64,000 nucleotides of DNA, taken from Methylobacterium iners. Lineage in GTDB: Bacteria; Pseudomonadota; Alphaproteobacteria; Rhizobiales; Beijerinckiaceae. The DNA is taken from positions 1-64,000 of the forward strand of contig NZ_BPQP01000022.1 in NCBI RefSeq assembly GCF_022179305.1. Reading direction: 5' to 3'. The position numbers were made by a program, and so were the translations under genes. Below the pieces are notes generated by a model. It saw only the letters and a program-made list of their open reading frames with translations. It made no database searches and was not told where the DNA came from. This document shows positions 18,660 to 27,631 of the stretch, in pieces. The stretch's first letter is position 1. Every line of letters begins with the position of its first letter.

Positions 18660-18870
18660 CGTTCTCTCTCGTGTTCTCTGCCGGCCTCCGGCTGGCGCCT
18701 GGACCGTCTTCTTGTTCAGGTCATCCGCGCGGGCCTGACGCCATGCACGAACGCGAAACGCGCGGACTTCGTCGAGGAAGCCGCGCGTCGTGGCGGTGGA
18801 TAGGCGCTCAGGAGCCAATTTGTCAATGTCGCCTGCGAGGGCGTGCTTCGCCGGAGGGCGAGACGGACAC

Positions 18871-20391
18871 CTACCGCTTCATCAACCCGCCCAGCACGTT
18901 CCGCAGGATCGCATTCCCCACCTGCGTGCCGACGGTGCGCGCCATCGAGCGGGCGGCGTTGCCCACCACCTGCTCGGCGAGGCTCTGCGGCGGGCGCCGG
19001 CCGCCCTTCCCGGACGGCTTCGAGCCGAAGACGCCGCCGAGCAGGCCGCCGAGCATCCCGCCAAGGCCGCCCTCGCTCTGCTGCGCCGCCTCGGCGGGGG
19101 CCGTGTCGAGGTTCTTCCGTTTCGCCAGCAGCTCGTAGGCGCTCTCGTTGTCGACGGCCTGATCGTACTTACCCCGCAGCGGGCTCGCGGCGATGATGCC
19201 GGCGCGCTCGGCCGGCGTCAGCGGCCCGACGCGGCCCTGCGGGGGGGCGATCAACGCTCGCTCGACCACCGAGGGCGTGCCCTTGGCTTCGAGGAAGCTC
19301 ACCAGCGCCTCGCCGACGGCGAGCTCGGTGATCGCCTCGGCGACGTCGAAGCCGGGATTCTGCCGGAAGGTCTCGGCTGCGGCCTTCACCGCGCGCTGGT
19401 CGCGGGGCGTGAAGGCGCGCAGCGCGTGCTGCACCCGGTTGCCGAGCTGGCCGAGCACGGTCTCGGGCACGTCCAGCGGGTTCTGCGTCACGAAATAGAC
19501 CCCGACGCCCTTCGAGCGGATCAGGCGCACCACCTGCTCGACCGCATCGAGCAGCGCCTTCGGCGCATCGTTGAAGAGCAGGTGCGCCTCGTCGAAGAAG
19601 AACACCAGCTTCGGCTTCTCCAGGTCGCCGACCTCCGGCAACTGCTCGAACAGCTCCGAGAGCATCCAGAGCAGGAACGAGGCGTAGAGCCGGGGCCGCT
19701 GCATCAGCTTGTCGGCGGCCAGGATGTTGACGATGCCGCGGCCTTCGCGGTCGACCTTCATGAAGTCGTTGAGGTCGAGCGCCGGCTCGCCGAAGAAGGA
19801 ATGCGCGTCCTGGTTCTCCAGCATCAGGAGCTGGCGCTGGATCGCGCCGACAGAGGCCGCGGAGACGTTGCCGTACTTGCCCGAGATCTCCCTCAGATTC
19901 TCGGAGAGGAACACGAGCAGCGCGCGCAGGTCCTTCAGGTCGAGGACCGGCCATTGGTTGTCGTCCGCTACGCGGAAGGCGATGTTGAGCACGCCCTCCT
20001 GCGTGTCGTTGAGTTCGAGCAGCCGCGCGAGCAGCAGCGGCCCCATCTCGATGACGGTGGCGCGGATCGGGTGGCCCTGCTCGCCGAACAGGTCCCAGAA
20101 CACCGTCGGAAAGCGGTCGGGCTCGTAGGCGATGCCGAGTTCCTCGGCGCGCTTCACGAAGACCGGCTTCGATTCGCCGGCCGCGGCGAGCCCGGAGAGA
20201 TCGCCCTTGATGTCGGCGGCGAAGACCGGGACGCCGGCATTCGAGAAGCCCTCGGCGAGAACCTGCAGCGTCACGGTCTTGCCGGTTCCCGTGGCGCCGG
20301 CCACGAGCCCGTGCCGGTTGGCGAGCTTCAGGGTCAGGACCTCGCGCTTCGCGCCGCTCTTGCCGACCAGGATGGTGCCGTCGCCCTGCAT
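18871..20391 (-). CDS. HerA-helicase-like ATPase (DUF853 family)
   Basis: Cytoplasmic P-loop ATPase of 506 residues. Walker A is [12 protein letters not shown] (about 33-44). [12 protein letters not shown] and [12 protein letters not shown] (Walker B) follow, and [20 protein letters not shown] is the sensor and arginine-rich stretch of the FtsK/HerA superfamily. A Gly-rich segment ([18 protein letters not shown]) near 450 precedes a basic C-terminus. This is the DUF853 subfamily, found widely without the NurA nuclease; substrate unknown. The start [13 protein letters not shown] at 20391 was chosen because residues further upstream are low-complexity. It is divergent from the gene at 20532. 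Confidence 0.85.
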   Translation of the reverse strand: MQGDGTILVGKSGAKREVLTLKLANRHGLVAGATGTGKTVTLQVLAEGFSNAGVPVFAADIKGDLSGLAAAGESKPVFVKRAEELGIAYEPDRFPTVFWDLFGEQGHPIRATVIEMGPLLLARLLELNDTQEGVLNIAFRVADDNQWPVLDLKDLRALLVFLSENLREISGKYGNVSAASVGAIQRQLLMLENQDAHSFFGEPALDLNDFMKVDREGRGIVNILAADKLMQRPRLYASFLLWMLSELFEQLPEVGDLEKPKLVFFFDEAHLLFNDAPKALLDAVEQVVRLIRSKGVGVYFVTQNPLDVPETVLGQLGNRVQHALRAFTPRDQRAVKAAAETFRQNPGFDVAEAITELAVGEALVSFLEAKGTPSVVERALIAPPQGRVGPLTPAERAGIIAASPLRGKYDQAVDNESAYELLAKRKNLDTAPAEAAQQSEGGLGGMLGGLLGGVFGSKPSGKGGRRPPQSLAEQVVGNAARSMARTVGTQVGNAILRNVLGGLMKR

Positions 20392-20531
20392 GACCAACCG
20401 TCCCCTGCGTGTCTCGACCTTGGCCTTATGCCGCCTGGGCCGGGCATTTTCCAGCGCGGCCCGCTCGCGGCCTTGATTTCGCGGGCGCCACGATTGATTG
20501 ACGGGCATTCCCACGCTTTGGAGCGTTTCAG

Positions 20532-20915
20532 ATGGACGAGTTGATTGCCCGCGTCACCCGCGTGACCGGGCTGGAGGCCTCGACGGCGCAGACCGCGATC
20601 GGCCACATCCTGGCGTTCCTTCAGAAGGAAGGCCCGGCGGCCGAGGTGAGCCAGCTCCTCGCGGCCATCCCGGGGGCGGAGACCGCGATAGCCCAGAGCA
20701 ACGACGGCGAGGGCGGCGGCCTCATGGGCATGTTGGGCGGCATGATGGGCGGCGGCGTGATGGCGCTCGGCCAGAAGCTCATGTCCGCCGGCGTGCCGAT
20801 GGGCCAGATGCAGCCGCTCGGCCGCGAACTCTTCGCCTATGGCCGCGAAAAGGCGGGCGAGGACGTGATGGGCCCGATCATCGGCTCGATCCCCGGCCTC
20901 AACCAGTTCGTCTGA
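20532..20915 (+). CDS. DUF2267-like small protein
   Basis: Protein of 127 residues. The N-terminal helix pair [14 protein letters not shown] and [20 protein letters not shown] resembles DUF2267-type domains. A Gly/Met-rich middle ([15 protein letters not shown]) follows, then a helical end [12 protein letters not shown]. It may be soluble or loosely membrane-associated. It shares a 140-bp divergent promoter region with the HerA-like gene. An inverted repeat TTCGGCGGCT...AGTCGCCGAA at about 20935-20964 lies just past its stop. Function unknown. Confidence 0.6.
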   Translation: MDELIARVTRVTGLEASTAQTAIGHILAFLQKEGPAAEVSQLLAAIPGAETAIAQSNDGEGGGLMGMLGGMMGGGVMALGQKLMSAGVPMGQMQPLGRELFAYGREKAGEDVMGPIIGSIPGLNQFV

Positions 20916-21111
20916 GCCGATAGGCTTATTTGCTTCGGCGGCTACCGATGAGGGAGTCGCCGAACGCGCTCCTGCCACGAAGGCCAAGTCTCTGTACTTG
21001 AACGCGAAACGCTGTCATAAAAGCGTTCGCGCTTCGTGTTGTTGTCACCCTCCGAGGTCCGAGGTCGTGCACTCCATCGGGGGGCGCTTCGGGGGCTTGG
21101 CAGGGCGTAAG

Positions 21112-22131
21112 ATGGTCCCGAATTTCGCACGAGACGCTTCGCAGGCGTGGCTCAACGGCTGGGAGGCGCATGTCCACGCGCCGTTTGCCCGGTTTAAGCA
21201 GAAGCGGGCCGAGGCCGGCCTACCGGGCCTCTACGGTCGGGGGCTGATCCCGCCCGGCGCGGCGCCGATCAAGTTCAAGCCTCGCCTCAGGAAGCCGCTC
21301 GCCGCGCCGGGCCTCGACCCGAGCCTCGGGCGGATCGGCAACCTCGAAGTGCGGCTCGCGACGACGGTCTCCGAGATTCGCCGTGCCCAGCGCCTGCGCT
21401 ACCGCGTCTTCTACGAGGAGATGTCGGCGGTCGCGACGGGCATGACGCTCCTGTCGCGTCGCGACATCGACGATTACGATACCGTCTGCGACCACCTGCT
21501 GGTCATCGATCACGCGGCGACCGAGGCCAAGCCCTTCCGCCGCCCGCGGCCGAAGGTGGTCGGCACCTATCGCCTGCTGCGCCAGGAGGCGGCGGACCGG
21601 AACTTCGGCTTCTACACGGCGGGCGAGTACGACATCGGCCCCCTGCTGGCGGCCAATCCGGGCAAGCGCTTCCTCGAGCTCGGCCGCTCCTGCGTGCTGA
21701 AGCCCTACCGGACCAAGCGGACGGTGGAGCTGCTCTGGGCGGGCATCTGGGCCTATGTCCAGCACCACCGCATCGACGCGATGCTCGGCTGCGCCAGCCT
21801 CGAGGGCACCGATCCCGACCGGCTCGCCCTGCCCCTGAGCTTCCTGCACCACCATGCCCGGGCGCCGGAAGCCTGGCAGGCGCGGGCGCTGCCCGAGCGC
21901 TACGTCTCGATGAACCGGATGAGCCGCGAATCGATCGATCCCAAGGCCGCGCTCCAGGCGCTGCCGCCGCTGATCAAGGGCTACCTGCGGGTCGGCGCCA
22001 CCTTCGGCGACGGCGCGGTGATCGACCGGCAATTCGGCACCACCGACGTGTTCGTGGTCCTGCCGGTCTCCGCGATCGCCTCCCGCTACATCGACCATTT
22101 CGGCCCCGCCGCGAACCGCCGCGCCGCCTGA
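21112..22131 (+). CDS. GNAT-type N-acyltransferase, OlsB-like
   Basis: Protein of 339 residues. The segment RRAQRLRYRVFYEEM (about 85-100), KVVGTYRLLRQ and FLELGRSCVLKPYR followed by the helix ELLWAGIWAYVQHHRIDAML are the core of the hemolysin/OlsB acyltransferase family. Such enzymes transfer a 3-hydroxyacyl group from acyl-ACP to the alpha-amino group of ornithine in ornithine-lipid synthesis. Neither an OlsA partner nor other lipid genes adjoin it. The ATG at 21112 (MVPNFARDASQAW) is preferred; the upstream extension is Cys/Arg-rich and untypical. The unusually long N-terminus (about 80 residues) is basic. Confidence 0.75.
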   Translation: MVPNFARDASQAWLNGWEAHVHAPFARFKQKRAEAGLPGLYGRGLIPPGAAPIKFKPRLRKPLAAPGLDPSLGRIGNLEVRLATTVSEIRRAQRLRYRVFYEEMSAVATGMTLLSRRDIDDYDTVCDHLLVIDHAATEAKPFRRPRPKVVGTYRLLRQEAADRNFGFYTAGEYDIGPLLAANPGKRFLELGRSCVLKPYRTKRTVELLWAGIWAYVQHHRIDAMLGCASLEGTDPDRLALPLSFLHHHARAPEAWQARALPERYVSMNRMSRESIDPKAALQALPPLIKGYLRVGATFGDGAVIDRQFGTTDVFVVLPVSAIASRYIDHFGPAANRRAA

Positions 22132-22235
22132 TCCTCTGGCCTCGGACGCCGTCGCGATGACGCCCCAATGTGCGGGCATCGCGACGGCTCGCACAGGGTC
22201 CCGATCGTCGGTCCCGGCGAGTCGGGGACGCTCAG

Positions 22236-23363
22236 GTGCGCGGCTATCGTTACGAGGCGCTGGACGGCGTGCGCGGCCTCGCGGCGCAGGTGGTGCTCGT
22301 CAGCCATGCCCTGGGAATGGCCTTTCCGCACCTGGAGGGGTTTGCCGCCGGCGCCACGGAGTGGGTCGGCCGCCTCGCCGTCATGGTGTTCTTCTCGCTC
22401 AGCGGCTTCGTCATCGCCACGAGCCTGACCCGGCTCATCGCCGCCGACCGCCGGCGCTTCCTGCTGCCCTACGCCGTGCATCGGATCGCGCGGATCTGGC
22501 CGCCGCTGATCCTGGCCATCGTCATCACCTTCGCGGTCGGCGCGATCGGTCATGCCGGGCTGCCGCTGCTGACCCGCACGGGCGAGCCCTACCGGCTCGA
22601 CGTCATCGCGTTCCTGCGCGGCATCACGCTCACGTTCGGACCGGGCGACGCCACCTTCGTGATCGACCGGGCGCTCTGGTCCCTGCGCCAGGAGGTCTAC
22701 CTCTACGGCGTGGCCGCCTTCGCGGCGCTCGCGATCGTCGGACGCGGCGGCTGGCGGATTCTCGGCGCCTTGGCGGTCCTCGCGCTCGTCGCGGTGACCG
22801 CCAACCGCTTCTTCTACCTGCAATCGCTTGCTCTCTTCACGGCGGGCGCGGGCGCGGCGCTGTTCGGGGGCGATTCGCGGCTGCGTGCCCTCGCCGGTTC
22901 CAGGCTGCTCTGGCCGGCCACGATCCTCGCCCTGCTCGTTCCGCTCGCCTTCGCGGGCGCGCCGGGCTTCATCGATGCCCAGAGCGAGCACCCGGCCTTC
23001 CTCGCCTATCAGGCCGCGCTGGGGCTGCCCTTCGCCCTCTGCCTGCTTCGCCTCGCCACGCGGGAGGGCGCCGACGCGCGGGTCTTCGAGGGCCTGAGCG
23101 GCACGGCCGCGTTTTCCTACACGCTCTACGTCATCCACGTGCCCGTGATGACCCTCATCTTCTCCCTGCGCGCCTACATGGAATGGGCGCCGGGGCTCGG
23201 TGGAACCCTCGCGACCTTCGCCATCGCCCTCGCACTGACGGAAGCGCTCTCCTTCGGCGCAGCCCTCGTCGTCGAGCGGCCGCGCTTCTTCCGGGCCGTG
23301 CTGTTCCGTGCGTTGAGCCTGGCAGGCCTGTGGCGCTCGGCGCCGGCGGCGGCGACTACCTGA
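22236..23363 (+). CDS. Acyltransferase family 3 membrane protein
   Basis: Integral membrane acyltransferase of 375 residues. The opening YRYEALDGVRGLAAQVVLVSHA has the LDGxRGxAAxxVxxxH motif with its catalytic-type His. FFSLSGFVIA follows, then about ten membrane segments, and TLYVIHVPVMTLIF near 325 is a late family motif. Family members O-acetylate or acylate polysaccharides or lipids. The GTG at 22236 starts on the conserved segment; an ATG at 22170 would add 22 Arg-rich residues. The last 8 bp overlap the convergent SDR gene. Confidence 0.85.
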   Translation: MRGYRYEALDGVRGLAAQVVLVSHALGMAFPHLEGFAAGATEWVGRLAVMVFFSLSGFVIATSLTRLIAADRRRFLLPYAVHRIARIWPPLILAIVITFAVGAIGHAGLPLLTRTGEPYRLDVIAFLRGITLTFGPGDATFVIDRALWSLRQEVYLYGVAAFAALAIVGRGGWRILGALAVLALVAVTANRFFYLQSLALFTAGAGAALFGGDSRLRALAGSRLLWPATILALLVPLAFAGAPGFIDAQSEHPAFLAYQAALGLPFALCLLRLATREGADARVFEGLSGTAAFSYTLYVIHVPVMTLIFSLRAYMEWAPGLGGTLATFAIALALTEALSFGAALVVERPRFFRAVLFRALSLAGLWRSAPAAATT

Positions 23364-24213
23364 CGGCGTCGCCCACGAGCGCGGCGAGCCCCTCCCGATA
23401 GGTCGGGTGGGCGAGTGCGACCCCGAGTTCCTCGCGGATGAGCCGGTTCCGCACGCGCTTGTTCTCCCCGTAGAAGCTGCGCGCCATCGGGCTCAGATCC
23501 GCGGTCTCGAAATCGACCTCGGGCGGGAGTGGCAGCCCGGCAAGCCGTGCGGCGTGCTCGGTGACGACCTGGGGCGGCGCCGGCTCGTCGTCGGTGACGT
23601 TGTAGACCGCGCCCGGACGGGGCTTGGCGATCGAGGCCGCGAGCGTCGCGGCGATGTCGTCCACGTGGATGCGGTTGAAGACCTGATCGCGCTTGACGAT
23701 GCGTTGCGCCTTGCCCTCTCGCAGCTTCACGAAGGGATTGCGGCCGGGTCCGTAGATCCCGGAGAGCCGAAAGATCTGGACGGCCTTGCCCGTCTCCCGT
23801 CCGAGAGCCAGCCAATCGTTCTCGACCGCGAGCCGCACCCGCGAGCGCTCGCTGCCCGGCGTGGCCTCAGTCCCCTCGTCGATCCAGGCCCCGCCATGGT
23901 CGCCGTAGACGCCGATCGTCGAGAGATAGCCGATCCAGGCGACGGGACTGTCGGCGATCGCGGCCCGATAGCGACGGAGCACGGTGTCGCCCGCGCGCTC
24001 TGGCGGTGCCGAGACGAGGAGCACGTCGGTCGCGGCAAGGTCCTCACTGATGCGGGAATCGTCGGTTTCGGGACCGAAGGCCCGAATCTCGACACCGGGC
24101 GGCGACGGTCGCGCCGGATCGGTGACGGTGGCGCAAACCCGACCGAAGCGCGCGCGCTCCCGCTCCACGAAGCGCCGCGCCGAGAAGCCGAGACCGAAGA
24201 CGAACAGGTTCAT
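23356..24213 (-). CDS. NAD(P)-dependent SDR/epimerase-like protein
   Basis: Protein of 285 residues with an N-terminal Rossmann strand (MNLFVFGLGFSARRFV, GxGxxGxx-like with Ser/Ala replacements). GYLSTIGVYGDHGGAW has the S-T-x-G-V-Y-G motif of the atypical extended SDR group, followed by FRLSGIYGPGRNP and NRIHVDDIAATLAAS. These match the YeeZ-like SDR family; the substrate is unknown. ATGA overlap with queG upstream implies coupling. The same pairing with queG and a GST gene is common in Rhizobiales. Confidence 0.82.
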   Translation of the reverse strand: MNLFVFGLGFSARRFVERERARFGRVCATVTDPARPSPPGVEIRAFGPETDDSRISEDLAATDVLLVSAPPERAGDTVLRRYRAAIADSPVAWIGYLSTIGVYGDHGGAWIDEGTEATPGSERSRVRLAVENDWLALGRETGKAVQIFRLSGIYGPGRNPFVKLREGKAQRIVKRDQVFNRIHVDDIAATLAASIAKPRPGAVYNVTDDEPAPPQVVTEHAARLAGLPLPPEVDFETADLSPMARSFYGENKRVRNRLIREELGVALAHPTYREGLAALVGDAVR

Positions 24214-25571
24214 GGGGTCGCGATCTCCGGGTGGGCGAGCGATGCGGAGTCCAGGGCCGCGCGCCACTCGGCGGCGACATGCGCGTCGGCCTCGCCCGTA
24301 GCATGGGCTTCGAACAGGTTTCGTAGGCTGTGCAGGTCGAGGAGCCGGCTCGCCGCCCACACCGCCATGCCGCGCACCAGCGGCGACGTATCGGCCAGGC
24401 AGCGGACCGCCTCGTGGGCGAGGTCCGGCCGGCCGGAATTCCCGATCGCGATGAGGACGTTGCGCAGGAATCGGTCGCGGCCGGTGCGCTTGATCGGCGT
24501 GCCCGCGAAGCGCGCACGGAAGGCGGGCTCATCCAGGCTCGCGAGTTCCGCCAGCGGCGGCGCGTCGAGGTCGGCCCGCGCCGCGAGACGCCCCTCGCCT
24601 GCCACGACCGCGAATTTGTTCCAGGGGCAGACCGCCAGGCAATCGTCGCAGCCGAACACCCGGTTGCCGATGGCCTCCCGGAACTCCGCCGGGATCGCCC
24701 CTGCATGCTCGATCGTCAGGTAGGAGATGCAGCGGCGCGCATCGAGCTGGTAGGGCGCGGGAAAGGCGCTCGTCGGGCAGATGTCCAGGCAGCGGCGGCA
24801 GGAGCCGCAATGGTCGGTCTCCGGCGCATCGGATTCGAGATCGGCCGAGGTGTAGATCGCGCCCAGCAGCAGCCAATTTCCGAGGTCGCGGGAGATGAGC
24901 ACCGTGTGCTTGCCCTGCCAGCCGAGACCGGAAGCGGCCGCGAGCGGCTTCTCCATGACGGGCGCCGTGTCGACGAAGACCTTCACCCGGACGTCGCCCT
25001 TGGCGGAGAGGTAGCCGCCGAGCTCCTTCAGCTTGCCCTTGATCACCTCGTGATAATCACGCCGCTGCGCGTAGGCCGCGATCGCGGCGCGGTCGCGCCG
25101 CTCGATCAGCGCGAGCGGGTCGGTCTCCGGCCCGTAGTTCATGCCGAGCATGACGACGCTGCGGACCTGCGGCCACAGCGCCCCCGGATCGGCGCGCTGA
25201 TCGGCGCGATCGGCCATCCAATCCATGTCGCCGTGATGCGCAGCGGCGAGCCATTCCGGCAGGCGCTCCCGGAGCTCGGGTACGGCGTCGGGACGGGTCA
25301 CGCGGATCGCGTCGAAGCCGAGATGCCGGGCGCGGGCCTCGACGGCGCGGCGCAGATCGGGCCCAGCCAGGATCTTTCGGGGTGGTCGCCGGTGCTTCGG
25401 CGGCCTTCCGAAACTTCCGATCCGCTCGTTGGGAGCGCGCAGGTGCTCCCTCTCCTTGAGGGCAGGCGGATTGCTGGTGCAAGCTCCGTACGGCGTCGAC
25501 TTTTTGGCAGGACCCAGCGATCCAGCGGGGCAAGCGCCCTCCGCCGCCCTCAGCTCCGCCACCTTTGTCAT
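24210..25571 (-). CDS. queG: Epoxyqueuosine reductase QueG
   Basis: Cobalamin-dependent iron-sulfur enzyme performing the last step of queuosine synthesis on tRNA. Two 4Fe-4S motifs are visible: CGSCRRCLDICPTSAF and CDDCLAVCPWNKF. MLGMNYGP and LPEWLAAAHHGDMDWM are family segments. A C-terminal HEAT-like helical tail follows. Family similarity begins at about LAGPDLRRAVEARARHLGFD; the preceding 68 residues from the ATG at 25571 are not family-like, and that ATG lies inside a 116-bp repeat. No ATG, GTG or TTG occurs near the conserved start; a CTG at 25370 would give 386 residues, the normal length. Coupled to the SDR gene by ATGA. Confidence 0.9.
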   Translation of the reverse strand: MTKVAELRAAEGACPAGSLGPAKKSTPYGACTSNPPALKEREHLRAPNERIGSFGRPPKHRRPPRKILAGPDLRRAVEARARHLGFDAIRVTRPDAVPELRERLPEWLAAAHHGDMDWMADRADQRADPGALWPQVRSVVMLGMNYGPETDPLALIERRDRAAIAAYAQRRDYHEVIKGKLKELGGYLSAKGDVRVKVFVDTAPVMEKPLAAASGLGWQGKHTVLISRDLGNWLLLGAIYTSADLESDAPETDHCGSCRRCLDICPTSAFPAPYQLDARRCISYLTIEHAGAIPAEFREAIGNRVFGCDDCLAVCPWNKFAVVAGEGRLAARADLDAPPLAELASLDEPAFRARFAGTPIKRTGRDRFLRNVLIAIGNSGRPDLAHEAVRCLADTSPLVRGMAVWAASRLLDLHSLRNLFEAHATGEADAHVAAEWRAALDSASLAHPEIATP

Positions 25572-25680
25572 CCCGGGGCGCCGCAGGCGAGCCCGGGACC
25601 CAGAACCACAGGTCGGGGTCCAGTTTGCATCGTCCGCGGCTCTGGGTTCCGGGCTCTGCTGCGCAGCCCCGGAATGACAA
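25565..25680. repeat. 116-bp imperfect palindromic repeat, copy 2
   Basis: Same length, ends and arm arrangement as the element at 7514: TTGTCATCCCGGGG at the left, CCCCGGAATGACAA at the right, inner GAGCCCGGGACCCAGA and TCTGGGTTCCGGGCTC. The loop differs between copies. It lies between queG and the GST gene and supplies the first ATG of the queG frame. Confidence 0.8.
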
Positions 25681-25801
25681 GCGGAGTTGGTGTAAGAAGG
25701 CTGATCATGGACGGGCGACTTCATCTACGATCGCCCCCGTCCGTCTCCCGTCGAGGAGAGGGGACCCGCGCCCCTCCGGCGGACCATGGGCGTGCAGTCC
25801 G

Positions 25802-26494
25802 TCAGAAATCGAGGTCCGCGTAGTGATCGGCCGGCGCCATGCCCGGCACTCGGTCCCCCAGGAGCGCGCGGAAGGACGGGCGCGACTTCACCCGCGCGTA
25901 CCAGTCCTTCGCCGTCTCGTCCTCGTCCCATGGCACGTCGCCGAGATAATCCACGCAGCTCAAGTGAGCGGCGGCCGCCAGATCGGCATAGGTCAGATCG
26001 TCGCCCGCGAGCCATTTGCGATGGCCCATCAGGTAGCCGATGTACTTGAGGTGATAGCGCACATTGGCCCGCGCTGCGCGGATCGCGTTCATGTCGGGCG
26101 GGCCGCCGCCGACCGCGCTCGTCATGAAGCGCTTGGAGATTTTCTCCGTGACGAGGTAGCCCGTCACCTCCGAATCGAACTTGACGAGGAACCAGTCGAG
26201 CAGCCGCCGGACCTCGACCCGGGCGGTCGTTCCGTTGGGGAGGAGGCGCCGCCCGTTAAGGCCGAGCCCGCGGGTCTCGTCGAGATATTCCGCGATGATG
26301 CCGGCGCCGGGCACGGCGAGACCGGTCTGCTCGACGAGGACGGGCGTCGTCCCGGCCGGGTTGATGAGCAGGAAGGCGTCGCGACGCTCCCAGGGACGTT
26401 CCTCCACGAGAGCCGGCTCCATGCCCATCTCGGCCAGGACGAGGCGCACGAAGCGGGAATGCGGGCAGAAGGGGGAATGATGCAGCGTCGCCAT
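25802..26494 (-). CDS. Glutathione S-transferase family protein
   Basis: Protein of 230 residues. The thioredoxin-like N-terminal domain (MATLHHSPFCPHSRFVRLVL) carries a Ser/Cys-type site (SPFCPHS). NPAGTTPVLVEQTGLAVPGAGIIAEYLDET holds the cis-Pro and the E-S-like glutathione contact. A helical C-terminal domain follows, with LAGDDLTYADLAAAAHLSC, the N-capping motif of GSTs. Cytoplasmic; substrate unknown. Leftward, upstream of queG, and divergent from uppP, a conserved arrangement in related genomes. Confidence 0.88.
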   Translation of the reverse strand: MATLHHSPFCPHSRFVRLVLAEMGMEPALVEERPWERRDAFLLINPAGTTPVLVEQTGLAVPGAGIIAEYLDETRGLGLNGRRLLPNGTTARVEVRRLLDWFLVKFDSEVTGYLVTEKISKRFMTSAVGGGPPDMNAIRAARANVRYHLKYIGYLMGHRKWLAGDDLTYADLAAAAHLSCVDYLGDVPWDEDETAKDWYARVKSRPSFRALLGDRVPGMAPADHYADLDF

Positions 26495-26704
26495 CGAGGC
26501 CGTTTCAGACGGGTTCGGATCGGATGGGGAACGAGCCGTGTCGAGGCCCCTCGGAGATGGTCGGCCGGCAGGTTTATTGCTCGATCGTTGCCGCCTCATT
26601 AACACGTGCGACCTAGGGCGGTAACCGCCCGTCAACCCTGATCGACGAACGCCGGCCCCCGGCCGTCCCCGTTCCTGCGCAACACCGATCCTCGAGGCGA
26701 TGAG

Positions 26705-27511
26705 ATGATGGATGCGCTCAGCATCACGAAGGCGGTCGTGCTCGGCCTCGTCGAGGGCGCGACGGAATTCATCCCCGTCTCCTCGACCGGCCACCAGCTC
26801 CTCGTCGGCCATTTCATCGGCTTCAAGTCGCCCAACAACACTTTCGAGGTGCTGATCCAGCTCGGCGCGATCCTCGCCATCCTCAGCGTCTATTTCGGCC
26901 GGCTCTGGGGCGTCGCCCGGGCCCTGCCGAACGATCCCCGCGCCCGGCGCTTCGTGGCCGGCATCCTGATCGCCTTCCTGCCCGCGGCGATCATCGGCGG
27001 CATCTTCTCGAAGGACATCAAGTTCTACCTCTTCAACCCTTGGGTCGTCTGCGCGACGCTCATCGCCGGCGGCCTCGTCCTCCTCGTCCTCGACGACACC
27101 GAGCTCGAGGTGAAGAAGCGCGACGTCTTCGACTTCACCCTGCCGATGGACCTCAAGATCGGCCTGTTCCAGTGCGTCGCGATGATTCCGGGCGTGTCGC
27201 GCTCGGGCGCCACGATCGTCGGCGCGATGCTGATGGGCGCCGACAAGCGCTCGGCCACCGAGTTCTCGTTCTATCTCGCGATCCCCACCATGGCCGGGGC
27301 CTTCGCCAAGGACCTGCTCGACAATTACAAGAACCTCTCGAAGGACGATGCCGGCCTCATCTTCATCGGCTTCGTGGTGGCCTTCGTGTCGGCGCTCGTC
27401 GTGGTGCGCACGGTGCTCGACTACGTCTCGGCCCACGGGTTCCGGCTGTTCGCCTGGTGGCGCATCATCGTCGGGTCGCTCGGCGTCGCGGGCCTGATCA
27501 TCTTCGGCTGA
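26705..27511 (+). CDS. uppP: Undecaprenyl-diphosphate phosphatase
   Basis: Membrane phosphatase of 268 residues. It regenerates undecaprenyl phosphate for peptidoglycan and glycan export and confers bacitracin tolerance. Motifs are [20 protein letters not shown] (about 12-31) and [12 protein letters not shown] (about 159-170), which together supply the Glu and Arg/Ser active-site residues. About eight membrane segments are present. Two adjacent ATGs open the frame; the first is used. Confidence 0.96.
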   Translation: MMDALSITKAVVLGLVEGATEFIPVSSTGHQLLVGHFIGFKSPNNTFEVLIQLGAILAILSVYFGRLWGVARALPNDPRARRFVAGILIAFLPAAIIGGIFSKDIKFYLFNPWVVCATLIAGGLVLLVLDDTELEVKKRDVFDFTLPMDLKIGLFQCVAMIPGVSRSGATIVGAMLMGADKRSATEFSFYLAIPTMAGAFAKDLLDNYKNLSKDDAGLIFIGFVVAFVSALVVVRTVLDYVSAHGFRLFAWWRIIVGSLGVAGLIIFG

Positions 27512-27631
27512 GGCGCGGCCCTGGGGCTTGCCGCCCGGGGCGATTGCCTCCGCCAGCGCGGTCGTGCAAGGGCTGTCTGGGAACGCGCCCGGCCACGCTC
27601 GGCCGGCCGCGATGATGCCAAGGCCAGACGT

